Source of the DNA: Hyperoodon ampullatus
Taxonomy: Eukaryota; Chordata; Mammalia; Artiodactyla; Ziphiidae
Length of the DNA: 64,000 nucleotides
NCBI GenBank assembly: GCA_949752795.1
Contig: OX457063.1
Span: 69,029,783-69,093,782 of the forward strand
Direction: 5' to 3'
Shown piece by piece: positions 34,695 through 45,105 of the stretch. The position numbers and the translations under genes are program-made. The first letter of the stretch is position 1, and each line of letters starts with the position of its first letter. The notes beneath the pieces were generated by a model. That model saw only the letters and a program-made list of their open reading frames with translations. It ran no database searches and had not been told where the DNA came from.

Positions 34695-35163
34695 TGTAGT
34701 GGGTTGAATGGTAGCCCCCCAAAAGATATGTCCACATCCAAATTCCTGGATCCCCCAGTTGATACCTCACTTGGAAAATGGGTCTTGGCAAATGTAATAA
34801 AGTTAAGGATGTTGATATGAGATCACCCTGGATTATCCAGGGAGGCCCTAAATCCAATAACAAGTGTCCTTAAAAGAGACAGACGAGGAGAAGACAGGGA
34901 GACAGAGAGGAGAAGGTGATGTGAAGATGGAGGCAGATATTGGAGTGATGTAGTCACAAGCCAAGAAGTCAAGGAATACCAAAAGCCACCAGAAGCTGGA
35001 AGAAGGAAAGAACGGAATCTCCCCTAGAGATTCAGAGAAAGGTGACTGTGCTGACATCTTGACTTTGGACTTCTACCCTCCAGAACTATGAGCAAATAAG
35101 TCTGCTGGTTTATGCCACCAAGTTTGTGGTAATTTGCTACAACAGCTACAGGAAACTAATACA
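34695..35163 (+). repeat. Complete MaLR-type solo LTR
   Basis: It starts tgtagtgggttgaatgg and ends gaaactaataca, giving the canonical TG...CA termini. It is flanked by a perfect 5-bp TSD, cactc, at 34690-34694 and 35164-35168. Internal phrases (ccccaaaagatatgtcc, gaagatggaggcagatattgg, accctccagaactatgagc, gccaccaagtttgtgg) fit a mammalian MaLR LTR. A 5-bp TSD is the size expected for this superfamily. No internal retroviral sequence remains. Confidence 0.85.
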
Positions 35164-35168
35164 CACTC

Positions 35169-35384
35169 CATCCATCTATAATCAAACCCCTAAAATAACC
35201 CCTTATTAATACACTAAACTGTCCTTTTCACTACCATCATCTTACATAGGAGCCATCATTTGCGAATACTCCTCAATATTTTGCAGCTATTCCACTGGCA
35301 CAGGTAACAATTGCTACCTAACAAACCCCAAATCCATTCTGTCTTCGAGAAATGAATGTTTTTCAAGTCACTGAAATTAAGTCA
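35169..35384. other. Unassigned sequence
   Basis: I recognise nothing here. Confidence 0.4.
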
Positions 35385-35546
35385 GAACCTATGTGGTAAG
35401 TGGAAAGAGAACGTAATCTGATGTCCCCAAACCTAGTTTTGTATACTGACTCTGCCATGTATTATCCGTATGAACTTTAATAAGTCTCTTAACTTCTCTG
35501 ACCTTCACCTGTCTTATTTGTAAAATGGAAATAAAAGTACCAATAC
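35385..35546 (+). repeat. MIR-like SINE fragment
   Basis: The phrases tactgactctgccatgtatt, aagtctcttaacttctctg and tgtcttatttgtaaaatgg follow the MIR core. A CHR SINE was later inserted at its A-rich end. Confidence 0.65.
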
Positions 35547-35567
35547 AAAAAAAAAAAAAAAAAAAAA

Positions 35568-35787
35568 GGACTTCCCTGGTGGCGCAGTGGTTGAGAGTCC
35601 ACCTGCCAATGCAGGGGACACGGGTTCGTGTCCCGGTCCGGGAGGATCCCACATGCCGCGAAGCGGCTGGGCCCGTGAGCCGTGGCCGCTGAGCCTGCGC
35701 GTCCGGAGCCTGTGCTCCGCAACGGGAGAGGCCACAACATTGAGAGGCCCGCATACCGCAAAAAAAAAAAAAAAAAAAAAAAAAAAA
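35568..35787 (+). mobile_element. CHR-type SINE, full length
   Basis: The head is ggacttccctggtggcgcag, the B-box region is cgggttcgtgtcccgg, and the end is gcataccgc plus an A run of about 28. It is preceded by an A21 run at 35547-35567, so the TSD is A-rich and cannot be delimited exactly. Confidence 0.92.
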
Positions 35788-35826
35788 GATTAGGGCCTAA
35801 GACCCACTTCCTGCCCTCCTGAAGTT

Positions 35827-36184
35827 TTTTGATTTTTTATAAAAATGTTTTACTTTTATACAATTTTTAAAGGTTACTTTCCATTTACAGTTATTACAAA
35901 ATATTGGCTCTATTCCCCGTGTTGTACAATACATCCCTGAGCCTGTCATACACCCAATAGTCTGTATCTCCCACTCCCCAACCCCTATATTGTCCCTCCC
36001 CTTCTCCCCACTGGTAACCACTAGTTCTCTACATCTGGGAGTCGGCTTCTTTTATGTTATATTCACTAGTTTGTGGTATTTTTTAGATTCCATGTATAAG
36101 TGATATCGTACAGCATTTCTCTTTCTCTGTCTGACTCATTTTACTTAGCATAATGCCCTCCAAGTCCATCCAGGTTGCTGCAAA
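35827..36184 (-). mobile_element. L1 3' end with a perfect TSD
   Basis: The 358-bp reverse-oriented L1 tail contains taactggtaaccactag-like 3' UTR sequence (ccactggtaaccactagttc), gattccatgtataagtgata and tctctgtctgactcatttta. The 18-bp TSD tcctgccctcctgaagtt is perfect at 35809-35826 and 36185-36202. The insert is 5'-truncated just inside the ORF2 end. Confidence 0.93.
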
Positions 36185-36202
36185 TCCTGCCCTCCTGAAG
36201 TT

Positions 36203-36802
36203 CACACTCAAGTTGGGGAGATGAAACACGTATGTTCCTGAACGAAACCACCATCAGGTAAGGCAATGCCCACTCAGTAAAAAAAATGAGTCATAATGGT
36301 ATAAATACTTTTGGAGGACAAAGTTTACATCAGGCCAGGATCTGAGGGAAGGAGTGCGGGGAACGCGTCTCTGCTGGGTTGCTGAATAGAAGGTAAGTCA
36401 ACACAAAGGGTCAGTGGGAACTTTTCAAATCAGGTCGAAGACAATGCAAAGGATACCAGGGAGATCTGTGGAGGTAGTTTTAGAAAATTGGCTTCTGCCA
36501 TCCTTCCAGGCAAAGACCTAAAGATGCTGACAATGACCAGCCCTCCAAGGAGTAGTCCATGGCACACCAAAGCCTTCACATGCCACGCCCCACCGCAAGA
36601 GGGCTGCTACCATTGTCCCTTACTTGCTTCAGATGCGGTCACAGATGTGCCTGCACCTTCACTATAGGTACCAAGAATCTTTCTAAACACAACTGTTTCA
36701 AAGTCTCATAAGTGGCTGACTTGCAATGCAGCAATATGTTTAAAGTGAAGATTTTTTTTTTGGTTCCTCCCTCCTCCCCTTGCTTAAAAAAATAAACGAA
36801 CA
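36203..36802. other. Unassigned sequence
   Basis: I recognise no gene or repeat here. Confidence 0.4.
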
Positions 36803-36813
36803 AAACATGATGG

Positions 36814-36932
36814 GGACTTCCCTGGCGGCCCAGTGGTGAAGAATTCGACCTTCCACTGCAGGGGGCACGGGTTCGATTCCTGGTAACTGAGATCCCGCAT
36901 GCCACACAGTGCAGCCAAAAAAAAAAAAAAAC
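36814..36932 (+). mobile_element. Short CHR-type SINE
   Basis: The body of about 105 bp has the head gacttccctggcggcccag, the B-box cgggttcgattcctgg, the end cacagtgcagcc and an A tail. The 8-bp TSD catgatgg is at 36806-36813 and 36933-36940, perhaps longer with one indel. It lacks the gagcctgtgctccgc body of the standard CHR copies and matches the short copy at 31104-31212. Confidence 0.85.
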
Positions 36933-36940
36933 CATGATGG

Positions 36941-37194
36941 AACTTTTTGATTCAACAAATTAGAAATATGATTTTTTTAAGGAAGAAAGTTTTTAAAATA
37001 TTAAATAATATGGAGCTAATAGAAATCAAAGATATATTTTCCTGGCTTTTTCTCTGCACATCATACAATAAATACTGCCAAGGTTACACAGTGACTATGG
37101 TCTAAATACACATCTGCAGTAGAAGATTTTGCAGTTTTCCCAAAGCAAAATGTTTATTAATGGGATCTATTCATTTTAATAAGGATTCTTCACG
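36941..37194. other. Unassigned sequence
   Basis: I recognise nothing here. It is AT-rich. Confidence 0.4.
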
Positions 37195-37350
37195 ATCAAC
37201 ATATACAATAATTAGCTGTGGGCTTGGGCAAGTTAATTAACCTCTCTGAGCCTTGATTTGATCATCCATCACCTATCAAATATAATTAACAATGTCTACC
37301 TTACACCACACAAGGTTGATATAAGATTTAAATGTAATCACATGATAAAG
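37195..37350 (+). repeat. MIR-like SINE fragment
   Basis: The phrases ctgtgggcttgggcaag, ttaattaacctctctgagcc and acaaggttgatataagatt fit the MIR core in plus orientation. Confidence 0.65.
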
Positions 37351-37605
37351 TGGGATTCAAATGTGTGGTACAGCTGTGGGTTTTTTTGAATTTTTGAGTT
37401 TTATTTTTAAATTTTTTTATACAGCAGGTTCTTATTAGTCATCCATTTTACACACATCAGTGTATACATGTCAATCCCAGTCTCCCAATTCATTACACCA
37501 CCACCACCACACCCTGCGGCTTTCCCCGCTTGGTGTCCATACGTTTGTTCTCTACATCTGTGTCTCAGTTTCTGCCCTGCAAACCAGTTCATCTGTACCA
37601 TTTTT

Positions 37606-38103
37606 CTAGGTTCCACACATATGCATTAATATACGATATTTGTTTTTCTCTTTCTGACTTACTTCACTCTGTATGACAGTCTCTAGATCCACCCACCTCT
37701 CTACAAATGACCCAGTTTTGTTCCTTTTTATGGCTGAGTAATATTCCATTGTATATATGTACCACATCTTCTTTATCCATTTGTCTGTCGATGGGCATTT
37801 AGGTTGCTTCCATGACCTGGCTATTGTAAATAGTGCTGAAATGAACATTGGGGTGCATGTGTCTTTTTGAATTATGGTTTTCTCTGAGTATATGCCCAGT
37901 AGTGGGATTGCTGGGTCATATGGTAGTCCTATTTTTACTTTTTTAAGGAACCACCATACTGTTCTCTATAGTGGCTGTATCAATTTACATTCCCACCAAC
38001 AGTGTAAGAGGGTTCCCTTTTCTCCACATCCTCTCCAGCATCTGTTGTTTGTAGATTTTCTGATGATGCCCATTCTAACTGGTGGGAGATGATACCTCAT
38101 TGT

Positions 38104-38136
<33 letters not shown>

Positions 38137-38526
38137 AGTACACGGGCCTCTCACTGTTGTGGCCTCTCCCGTTGCGGAGCACAGGCTCCGGACGCACAGG
38201 CTCAGCGGCCATGGCTCACAGGCCCAGCCGCTCCGTGGCATGTGGGATCTTCCCAGACCGGGGCACGAACCTGTGTCCCCTGCATCAGCAGGCTGACTCT
38301 CAACCACTGCGCCACCAGGGAAGCCCCTCATTGTAGTTTTGATTTGCATTTCTCTAATAATTAGTGATGTTGAACAGCTTTTCATGTGCTTCTTGGCCAT
38401 CTGTATGTCTTCTTTGGAGAAATGTCTATTTAGGTCTTCTGCCCATTTTTGAATTGGGTTGTTTGTTTCTTTAGTATTGAGCTGCATGAGCTGTTTATAT
38501 ATTTTGGAGATTAATCCTTTGTCCAT
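37606..38526 (-). pseudogene. L1 ORF2 C-terminal region, nearly open
   Basis: Two frames, 38526-37966 and 37848-37606, belong to one ORF2 C-terminal region. They appear to be separated by a single TAG where other copies have TGG (QPL-W-RTV). The upstream frame contains the Cys/His segment [18 protein letters not shown]. The 231-bp insertion of SINE plus TSD in the middle is a multiple of three and adds 77 codons without a stop. It cannot be a working ORF2 because the endonuclease and RT core are absent. Confidence 0.85.
38110..38325 (-). mobile_element. CHR-type SINE inside L1 ORF2
   Basis: A T run of about 30 is followed by gcagtacacgggcctctc, and the copy ends at ccaccagggaagcc. A perfect 15-bp TSD, cctcattgtagtttt, lies at 38095-38109 and 38326-38340, taken from the L1. 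The distance between TSD copies is 231 bp, so the L1 frame is preserved. Confidence 0.95.
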
Positions 38527-39015
38527 TGATTCGTTTGCAAATATTTTCTCCTATGCTGAGGGCTGTCTTTTCGCCTTGTTTATGGTTTCCTTTGCTGTGC
38601 AAAAGCTTTTAAGTTTCATTAGGTCCCATTTGTTTATTTTTGTTTATTTACATTACTCTTAGAAGGTGGATCAAAAAAGATCTTGCTGTGATTTATGTCA
38701 AAGAGTGTTCTTCCTATGTTTTCCTCTAAAAGTTTTATAGTGTCTGGTTTTACATTTAGGTCTTTAATCCATTTTGAGTTTTTTTGTGTATGGTGTTAGG
38801 AAGTGTTCTAATTTCATTCTTTTACATGTAGCTGTCCAGTTTTCCCAGCACCACTTATTGAAGAGACTATCTTTTCTCTATTGTATATCCTTGCCTCCTT
38901 TGTCATAGATCAGTTGACCATAGGTGCGTGGGTTTATCTCTGGGCTTTCTATCCTGTTCCATTGATCTATATTTCTGCTTTTGTGCCAGTACCATATTGT
39001 CTTGATGACTGCAGC

Positions 39016-40046
39016 TTATAAATTAGCATTTGCATTTTATGTGTGTAGCAGAAAGTCTCGATTTGAATTTATAAAAGTGGAAAGTTTCTGGAGAGCACCA
39101 ATTACTATGTTCCACATTTTTAAAACACATCCTATCAATGAACATAACATAAAGCATGCTTTCCATTTCTGTGCAAATGAATTTCCATCTCCGGGGCCCA
39201 CATGAAACACAAAGTTCTGCCCGATACTGACATTTTTTTCCTATTATTTAAAGACATTCAGCTATACTATCTTGTTTTATTATCCGTATTTTTTAAAAAG
39301 AGCTCTGCAGCTGTTCTCATAACTTATCCCCATTTTTCAAAACAGTTCCTGAATGTGTCTATTATATTCTGACCCCAAAGAAAGGAGACACATTTCAGTA
39401 AAAACGTTACATTTCTTTTTCCCTGCAGTTTTTTCCCCCTTCTCTGCTCTACTTTTGTATGAGCGTCACGTTTTAGAGAATCCTCTCCTCATTTCCCTGC
39501 CTCAAGTGATGGAAATGTAATTCATCAATCTATTGACTGTATTTAGATATAAATACAGAAGTCTCGAGAAGTTTACAGTAGAGAAGGAAGATTTCAAAAT
39601 CCGTTGGAGGATGCTGGGGTCGAGGAGGAAGGATTTTTGTAAACCTCTGATTTGCTCCTTCTTGGCACATCTCTGAACACACTTGTAGTAGAACGTGTAC
39701 ATTCTATAGCTATGTCCTAAATCAGTGGCAGTCAGGTACCCTGTAAGGAAGCACAATGCCCCTTGCTGCACCCCTTTATTTCCCTCCGAATGAGCACATT
39801 CCTCTCACATCCTCCACCACCCACTGCCCTGGGAGGCCCCGGACTCTTTCCAGATCCTCCTCTCATTCACTGGCGCCCTGTGCACAAGCCCCACTCCTGC
39901 CCTCTGTGTAACAGCAGATGTTGGTCGCACTTCTACCCTGGGCAAGCACAGGGCTGGAAAGGGTCTTAGTTGGAAGCACCAGTCCAATTTGCAAGAACAT
40001 GTCCCAGGGTATTCAAAACTGGAAAAAACACAACTCAGACTGTCAC
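39016..40046. other. Unassigned sequence
   Basis: I recognise no gene or repeat. The C-rich segment near 39800-39960 gives overlapping frames on both strands (up to 147 codons at 39805-40248 minus, running through the CA repeat), which look like chance. Confidence 0.4.
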
Positions 40047-40097
40047 TGTCTATCTGTCTGTCTGTCTCTCTCTCGCACACACACACACACACACACC
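40047..40097. repeat. Compound microsatellite (CTGT)n(CT)n(CA)n
   Basis: The order is ctgtctatctgtctgtctgt, then ctctctctcg, then eleven CA units at 40076-40097. It is likely polymorphic in length. Confidence 0.9.
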
Positions 40098-40539
40098 AGC
40101 AACAACCACCAAAACCCCCCTCAGCCAGTCCTGCCCCCCTGCCTTCAGTGGAGCTGGCAATAGATGCAGGAGGGAACTGACTCATGAAATGACAAAGGCC
40201 CTTCTGTTTTTCTACAATTATAAAGCAGAGTTGGGGGTCTGACAGCACCAGCTAGCTGGGCTGGACCAAGCAGGGGAAGGAGGGAGACAGATGCTGTGGC
40301 GACCAGGTCATGTCGACATCTGCAACAGGAAGACCAGAAATACCAGTGCTCGTGTGGGTTTTCTTCTGTTCTCTTCAAGGTGGAGTCACAGGGTTCCCCA
40401 GCTCTTTTTTAGGGAGCACTGGGTAATGACACCTAGTGGCCCCTATTTAAATTACTCTTGGATTCCAGTGCCATGAAAAAAGAAAGGAAACGTGGCTTTC
40501 AGGAAACTCAGAGTTAATTCTAAGCACAGCGGCGGCAGC
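40098..40539. other. Unassigned sequence
   Basis: I recognise no gene or repeat here. Confidence 0.4.
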
Positions 40540-40738
40540 TGTCACATCCTAGATTTCTGCCACAATCACCTGGGCCAGGTGATTTCCCCATTCCACACCT
40601 CCATCGCCTCTTCTGCAAACAGGGGTAATATCGGTACTGAGCACGTGGGCTGTGACAAGGGTTGAAGGAGATAATATATGCAAAGTACTCAGAAAATGCC
40701 TGACACGTAGTGAGTGTCCAATTAGTATTAGTTCTGCA
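40540..40738 (+). repeat. MIR SINE
   Basis: MIR order is visible: gatttctgccacaatcacc, cctcttctgcaaacagggg, taatatcggtactgagc, gaaggagataatatatgc, agtactcagaaaatgcctg and acacgtagtgagtgtcc. Confidence 0.7.
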
Positions 40739-40764
40739 CTATTTTAATTGATAGAATGTATTTT

Positions 40765-41125
40765 GGGGACTTCCCAGGTGGTCCAGTGGTTAAGAATCCA
40801 CCTTCCAATGCAGGGGACACGGGTTCGATCCCTAGCTGGGGAACTAAGATTCCCACATGCCATGGGGCAACTAAGCCCGCACACCACAACTACTGAGCCC
40901 GCACACTGCAACTACTGAGCCCATGTGCTGCAACTACTGAGCCCGTGCACTCTGGAGCCTGTGTGCCACAACTAGAGAGCCCTCTCACCACAACTACAGA
41001 GTCCACATGCTCTACAGCCCAAGCGCCACACTAGAGAGAAGCCCACGTGCTGCAACAAAGATCCCATGTGCCACAACTAAGACCTGACTCAGCCAAATAA
41101 ATAAATAAATACTTTTTTAAAAAAA
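40765..41125 (+). mobile_element. Long CHR-type SINE (CHRL-like) with internal tandem units
   Basis: The tRNA-like head ggggacttcccaggtggtcc and B-box acgggttcgatccct are followed by a body of repeated units of about 22 bp sharing gcaactactgagccc, then an (AAAT)n tail. The 12-bp TSD agaatgtatttt is at 40753-40764 and 41126-41137. It is about 360 bp long and more diverged than the standard CHR copies, so older. Confidence 0.88.
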
Positions 41126-41137
41126 AGAATGTATTTT

Positions 41138-41520
41138 TAAAATTTGTTACATAATAATTGGTGCCAATAATTGGTTAGCTACATTAGCATTCTACTCCAT
41201 TTGTCTTTGTCATACAATAAAAATAAGTACTTAGTGAAACTGCATTAATTTTTACCCACAATCTTTTAGTACTGTTGACACAGCCAGGAAGATGTGCATC
41301 ATGTATCATGTAGTCTTACATGCCCTCAACATCACTCTGCATACATTCAGGGATGTGGGGACCTCACCTTGAGACGTTTAGTAGTATCTAATGCCTGGCT
41401 GAAAACCCAACAGCAGCCCACACTGCTCTGGGTTTATGTATGAGACTTCAGTGTCTTAGGTGGGATATGCTCTATTCAGTTTGCCACAGTCCACACCACT
41501 CCCTGTCACCTTGTACTAAG
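41138..41520. other. Unassigned sequence, possibly old L2
   Basis: I recognise no gene. It may be the upstream part of the L2-like segment split by the L1 at 41536-42150, but it is too diverged to call. Confidence 0.3.
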
Positions 41521-41535
41521 CCACTTCTCCCATTT

Positions 41536-42150
41536 TTTTACATTTATTTTATGGAAATATAGTTGATTTACAAAGTTGTGTTAATTTCTACTGTACAGCA
41601 AAGTGATTGTTATACATAGATATACATTCTTTTTCATATTCTTTTCCATTATGTTTTATCACAGGATATTGAGTATATCAATAGAGCTATACAGTAGGAC
41701 CTTATTGTTTACCCACTCTCTATATAATAGTTTCATCTGCTAAGCCCAAACTCCCAATCTATCCTTCCCTCACCCCCCTTCCCCCTTGGCAACCACAAGT
41801 CTATCCTCTATGTCTGTGAGTTTGTTTCTGTTTCATACGTAAGTTCATTTGTGTCATATTTTAGATTCCACATATAAGTGATATTATGTGATATTGGTCT
41901 TTCTCTGTCTGACTTACTTCACTTAGTATGATAATCTCTAGGTCCATCCGCTGCAAATGCATTATTCCATTCTTTTTTATGGCTGAGTAGTATTCCATTG
42001 TATATATCTACGACATCTTATTTATCCATTCCTCTGTCGATGGATATTTAGGTTGTTTCCATGTCTTGGCTATTGTAAGTAGTGATGCTGTGAATATTGG
42101 GGTAAACATATCTTTTTGAATTAGTGAGTTCTCTGGATATATGCCCGGGT
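41536..42150 (-). mobile_element. L1 3' end with TSD
   Basis: The reverse-oriented L1 tail of 615 bp contains ttgatttacaaagttgtg, tcatattcttttccattatg, tatggctgagtagtattcc and attagtgagttctctgg, ending in the ORF2 C-terminal region. The 15-bp TSD ccacttctcccattt / ccacttctctcattt (one mismatch) is at 41521-41535 and 42151-42165. Confidence 0.92.
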
Positions 42151-42165
42151 CCACTTCTCTCATTT

Positions 42166-42560
42166 ATGTTGCCTGCTGGCTCTGAAAACACTTGAGTTTG
42201 ATACTCCTTGTTTAGACACTAAGAGACGAAGTCCCTATCTCTTATGCTGGAATTGAAGGCTTTTCACAGTCTGCCCTTCTAGTCATGCTTTATTCATATG
42301 AACCCTCCGTGCCAGGCACAATCATGCCAACTGAACAGCTGTTCCCATCCAGTCTCTGTATCTTTCCTCAGCCAGTTCTCACTGTCTGATTAGAATCACC
42401 CCCCCTGCCCTCCCTGCCAACCTCTTGCCACTGATATCCGGTCTCTCCTCCAAGGCCCACCTTAAATTCCACTGACACCTCGGACACTTCTCCCTGACAG
42501 TTAGAGCCTGTGTAATCTTTTCCCTTTCTTGGTTTTGACATCAATTGTTGGGGCTAATAA
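42166..42560 (+). repeat. L2-like fragment
   Basis: The phrases ggcttttcacagtctgccc, ctcctccaaggcccacc, ttaaattccactgacacctc and cttctccctgacagttag are similar to the L2 3' part. It is diverged and the limits are approximate. Confidence 0.4.
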
Positions 42561-42709
42561 GCTTCATAGGGTGGTTGCTGGAGGCTAAACGAGTTAATAA
42601 GCACTTTGTGCCTGGCATGTACACGTGGTCCATAAAAGGGGACTTACTGGTACCATTTTATCCCTCTTTCCTGACAGTTCTATTGCATGTTGTACTTTTT
42701 GTGCATGTG

Positions 42710-43690
42710 TCTTTTTTCAACCATTTAAAAATTATGGTAAAATACGCATAACATAAAATTTAGCATTTTAACCATTTTTAAGTGTATGATTTAGTGGCAT
42801 TAATTACATTCACTCTGTTGTGCCACCATTACCACCATCCATCTCCAGAACTCCACCTTCCGAAACTGAATCTCTGTACCCGTTAAACACTAACTCCCCA
42901 TTGCCTCCTTCCCCCAGGCCCTGGCCACCACCATTCTACTTTGTCTCTGAATTTGATGACTCTAGGTATCTCATGTAAATGGAATCATACAACATTTGTC
43001 CATTAGTGACTGGGCTTATTTCACTTAGCCTAATGTTCTCTAGGTTGTAGCATGTGTCAGAATTTATAAGGCTGAACAGTATTCCATTGTATGTATATAG
43101 CACATTTTGTTTATCCATTCATCTATCAATGAACACAAGTGGCTTCCAACTTTTGCGAATAATGTGAATGTGAATTGTGAATAATGCTGCAATGAATATA
43201 GGTGTGTAAATATCTGTTCAAGTCCTTGCTTTCTTTTTTTTAAATTTATTTTATTGAAGTAGAGTTGATTTACAATGTTGTGTTAATTTCTGCTGTAGAG
43301 CAAAGTGATTCAGTTTTACATATATATACATTCTTTTTCATATTCTTTTCCATTATGGTTTATCACAGGATATTGAATATAGTTCCCTGTGGTATATAAT
43401 AGGGCCTTGTTGTTTATCCATTCTATACATAATAGTTTGCATCTGTGAATCCCAAACTCAAGTTCTTGTTTTCAATTCTTTTGGGTATATACCCAAAGTG
43501 GAGTTGCTGGATCATATGATAATTCTATGTTTAAGTTTTTAAGGACCTACCATATCATTTTCCACAGAAGATGCACCATTTTACATTCCCATTAGCAATG
43601 CACAGAGCTTCCAATTTCTCTGCATCCTTTCCAACACTTGTTATTTTCTGCTTTTTAAAAATAATAGCCATCTTAATGGTGTGTAGTGTC
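42710..43690 (-). repeat. Old L1 (L1M-type) 3' region, split by a younger L1
   Basis: The reverse-oriented old L1 shows ttatggtaaaatacgcataac, aaaatttagcattttaacc, gtgccaccattaccaccatc and, beyond the insertion, gggtatatacccaaagtgg, gctggatcatatgataattc and tcttaatggtgtgtag. The younger L1 tail at 43234-43457 interrupts it and gives a relative age order. Confidence 0.8.
43234..43457 (-). mobile_element. Young L1 3' end nested in an old L1
   Basis: It is a reverse-oriented 224-bp tail: T run, ttattttattgaagtagag, gatttacaatgttgtgtt and atcacaggatattgaatatag. The 16-bp TSD is tcaagtccttgctttc at 43218-43233 and tcaagttcttgttttc at 43458-43473, with two mismatches. Confidence 0.88.
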
Positions 43691-43882
43691 CACCATCTAT
43701 TGTCTTAATCTCCATTTTGCACTTTACTTTTCACTCCTTTGTTTCATTCAGTCGTTTTTTTTCCCCTAACAGAATCATAAACTTCTTGATGGCCAAAATG
43801 GTCATGGACAATTTATGTATCCTTCCCTCACCCTCTATCCAAGCCCCCTAACTCCCACTGGCATCTAATATTGAGCTCTACA
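43691..43882. other. Unassigned sequence
   Basis: I recognise nothing here. It may still be L1- or L2-derived. Confidence 0.3.
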
Positions 43883-43892
43883 CAAGTTTGGG

Positions 43893-44240
43893 TGTTGTTG
43901 TTTTTTTTAAATAAATAAATAAATAAATTTATTTATTTTTGGCTGTGTTGGGTCTTCGTTGCTGCACACGGGGTTTCTCTAGTTGCCGCGAGCAGAGGAT
44001 ACTCTTTGTTGTGGTGCGTGGGCTTCTCATTGCGATGGCTTCTCTTGTTGTGGAGCACAGTCTCTAGGTGCATGGGCTTCAGTAGTTGTGGCTCGCAGAT
44101 CCTAGAGCGCAGGCTCATTAGTTGTGGTGCACAGGCTTAGTTGCTCTGCGGCATGTGGAATCTTCCCGGACCAGGGTTCAAACCCATGTCCCCTGCATTG
44201 GCAGGCGGATTCTTAACCACTGCGCCACCAGGGAAGTCCC
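43893..44240 (-). mobile_element. Long CHR-type SINE (CHRL-like)
   Basis: It is reverse oriented, from a T and (AAAT)n tail through ggctgtgttgggtcttcg, ggcttctcttgttgtgg, agtagttgtggctcgcag and gcggcatgtggaatcttcc to ccaccagggaagtcc. The 10-bp TSD caagtttggg is at 43883-43892 and 44241-44250. The decayed tandem units (ggctcattagttgtgg) match the other long copies. Confidence 0.88.
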
Positions 44241-44251
44241 CAAGTTTGGGG

Positions 44252-44628
44252 TTTTGATCCTCAAAGTGTGGGCTCACCTGGGAGTTTGTTAAAAATGCAG
44301 ACTCGGGCCTCCCTGGTGGCGCAGTGGTTGAGAGTCCGCCTGCCGATGCAGGGGATACGGGTTCGTGCCCCGGTCTGGGAGGATCCCATATGCCGCGGAG
44401 CGGCTGGGCCCGTGGGCCATGGCTGCTGGGCCTGCGCGTCCGGAGCCTGTGCTCCGCAGCGGGAGAGGCCGCAGCAGTGAGAGGCCCGCGTACCACAAAA
44501 AAAAAAAAAAAAAAAAAAAAAAATGCAGACTCTCAGGCCCTGCCCTGGAATTAGTGAACCAGAATCTGCATTTTAACAAGATCTCCAGGGGGTCTGCAAG
44601 CACATTAATTGTTGAGTGATACTAGGAT
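44252..44628 (+). repeat. MER5-like DNA-transposon fragment split by a SINE
   Basis: The left part tcctcaaagtgtgggctcacc, gggagtttgttaaaaatgc and the right part caggccctgccctgga, accagaatctgcattttaac, aagatctccaggggg belong to the hAT MER5/MER3-type group. The CHR SINE at 44305-44518 separates them and duplicated 14 bp of the element. Confidence 0.6.
44305..44518 (+). mobile_element. CHR-type SINE, GGCCTCCC-head variant
   Basis: The head gggcctccctggtggcgcag differs from the usual ggcttccc. The body has ggtctgggaggatcccatat and the end has gcgtaccac. A perfect 14-bp TSD, aaaaatgcagactc, lies at 44291-44304 and 44519-44532. It shares the variant bases with the copy at 55211-55422. Confidence 0.95.
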
Positions 44629-44934
44629 AGGGAGAGGCAGTTTACCTTCATTCTGTTGATAGGTTCTATTACCTCATTTCATGGGTGCTCCATAAATGTT
44701 TGCTGATTGAAGGATTAATAAGGAAAATTAACAGCCCTGTTAATACTCACCATCAGGCATTTATCAAAAATATGAAAAAGCATATCTTGAAAAGTAGCTC
44801 AAAGCAGGTTGAAAAAGTAGGGCAGAGAAAACTGTCACAGCCAAGAGGAGCCTAAAGACACATGACTAAATGGCATGTGGCATCCTGGATGGGATCCTGG
44901 GATAGAAAAAGGGCATTAGGCAAAAACTAAGAAA
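44629..44934. other. Unassigned sequence
   Basis: I recognise nothing here. Confidence 0.4.
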
Positions 44935-45105
44935 TCTGAATAGAATATGGACTTTAGTTCGTAATAATGTATCATTAATTGTGACAAAGGTACCACACTA
45001 ATGGAAGATGTTAACAACAGGGGAGTGTGTGAACTCTCTGTACTACTTTCACAATTTTTCTGTAAACCTAAAACTCCTCTAACATAAAAAGTTTATTTTA
45101 AAAGG
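44935..45105 (+). repeat. Old L1 (L1M-type) 3' end
   Basis: The phrases ggaagatgttaacaacagg, gaactctctgtactacttt and gtaaacctaaaactcctc followed by taacataaaaagtttattt match the terminal region of old L1M elements in plus orientation. Confidence 0.65.

Larger units (their letters stand above)
37381..39015 (-). mobile_element. L1 element, 5'-truncated, carrying a CHR SINE
   Basis: It is reverse oriented: 3' end near 37381 (A-rich tail read as T), 3' UTR with gttctctacatctgtgtctc, ORF2 stop near 37606, then ORF2 coding sequence up to about 39015 (ttttgtgccagtaccatattg). Excluding the SINE at 38110-38325 it is about 1.4 kb. ORF1, endonuclease and most of the reverse transcriptase are missing. 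No TSD was resolved. Confidence 0.9.

Noticed and set aside
37966..38526. The L1-SINE-L1 frame as a functional fusion gene
   Set aside because: The L1 is 5'-truncated, has a nonsense codon downstream and no catalytic domain. An open frame alone is not evidence of a gene.
40765..41125. CRISPR-like array (regular units of about 22 bp)
   Set aside because: The repeats are internal units of a long CHR SINE with a TSD and A-rich tail, and there are no unique spacers. The genome is mammalian.
44305..44518. tRNA genes suggested by A-box and B-box-like motifs (ggttcgtgccc) in many places
   Set aside because: These motifs are the tRNA-derived heads of SINEs. No cloverleaf, anticodon arm or mature 3' end is present.
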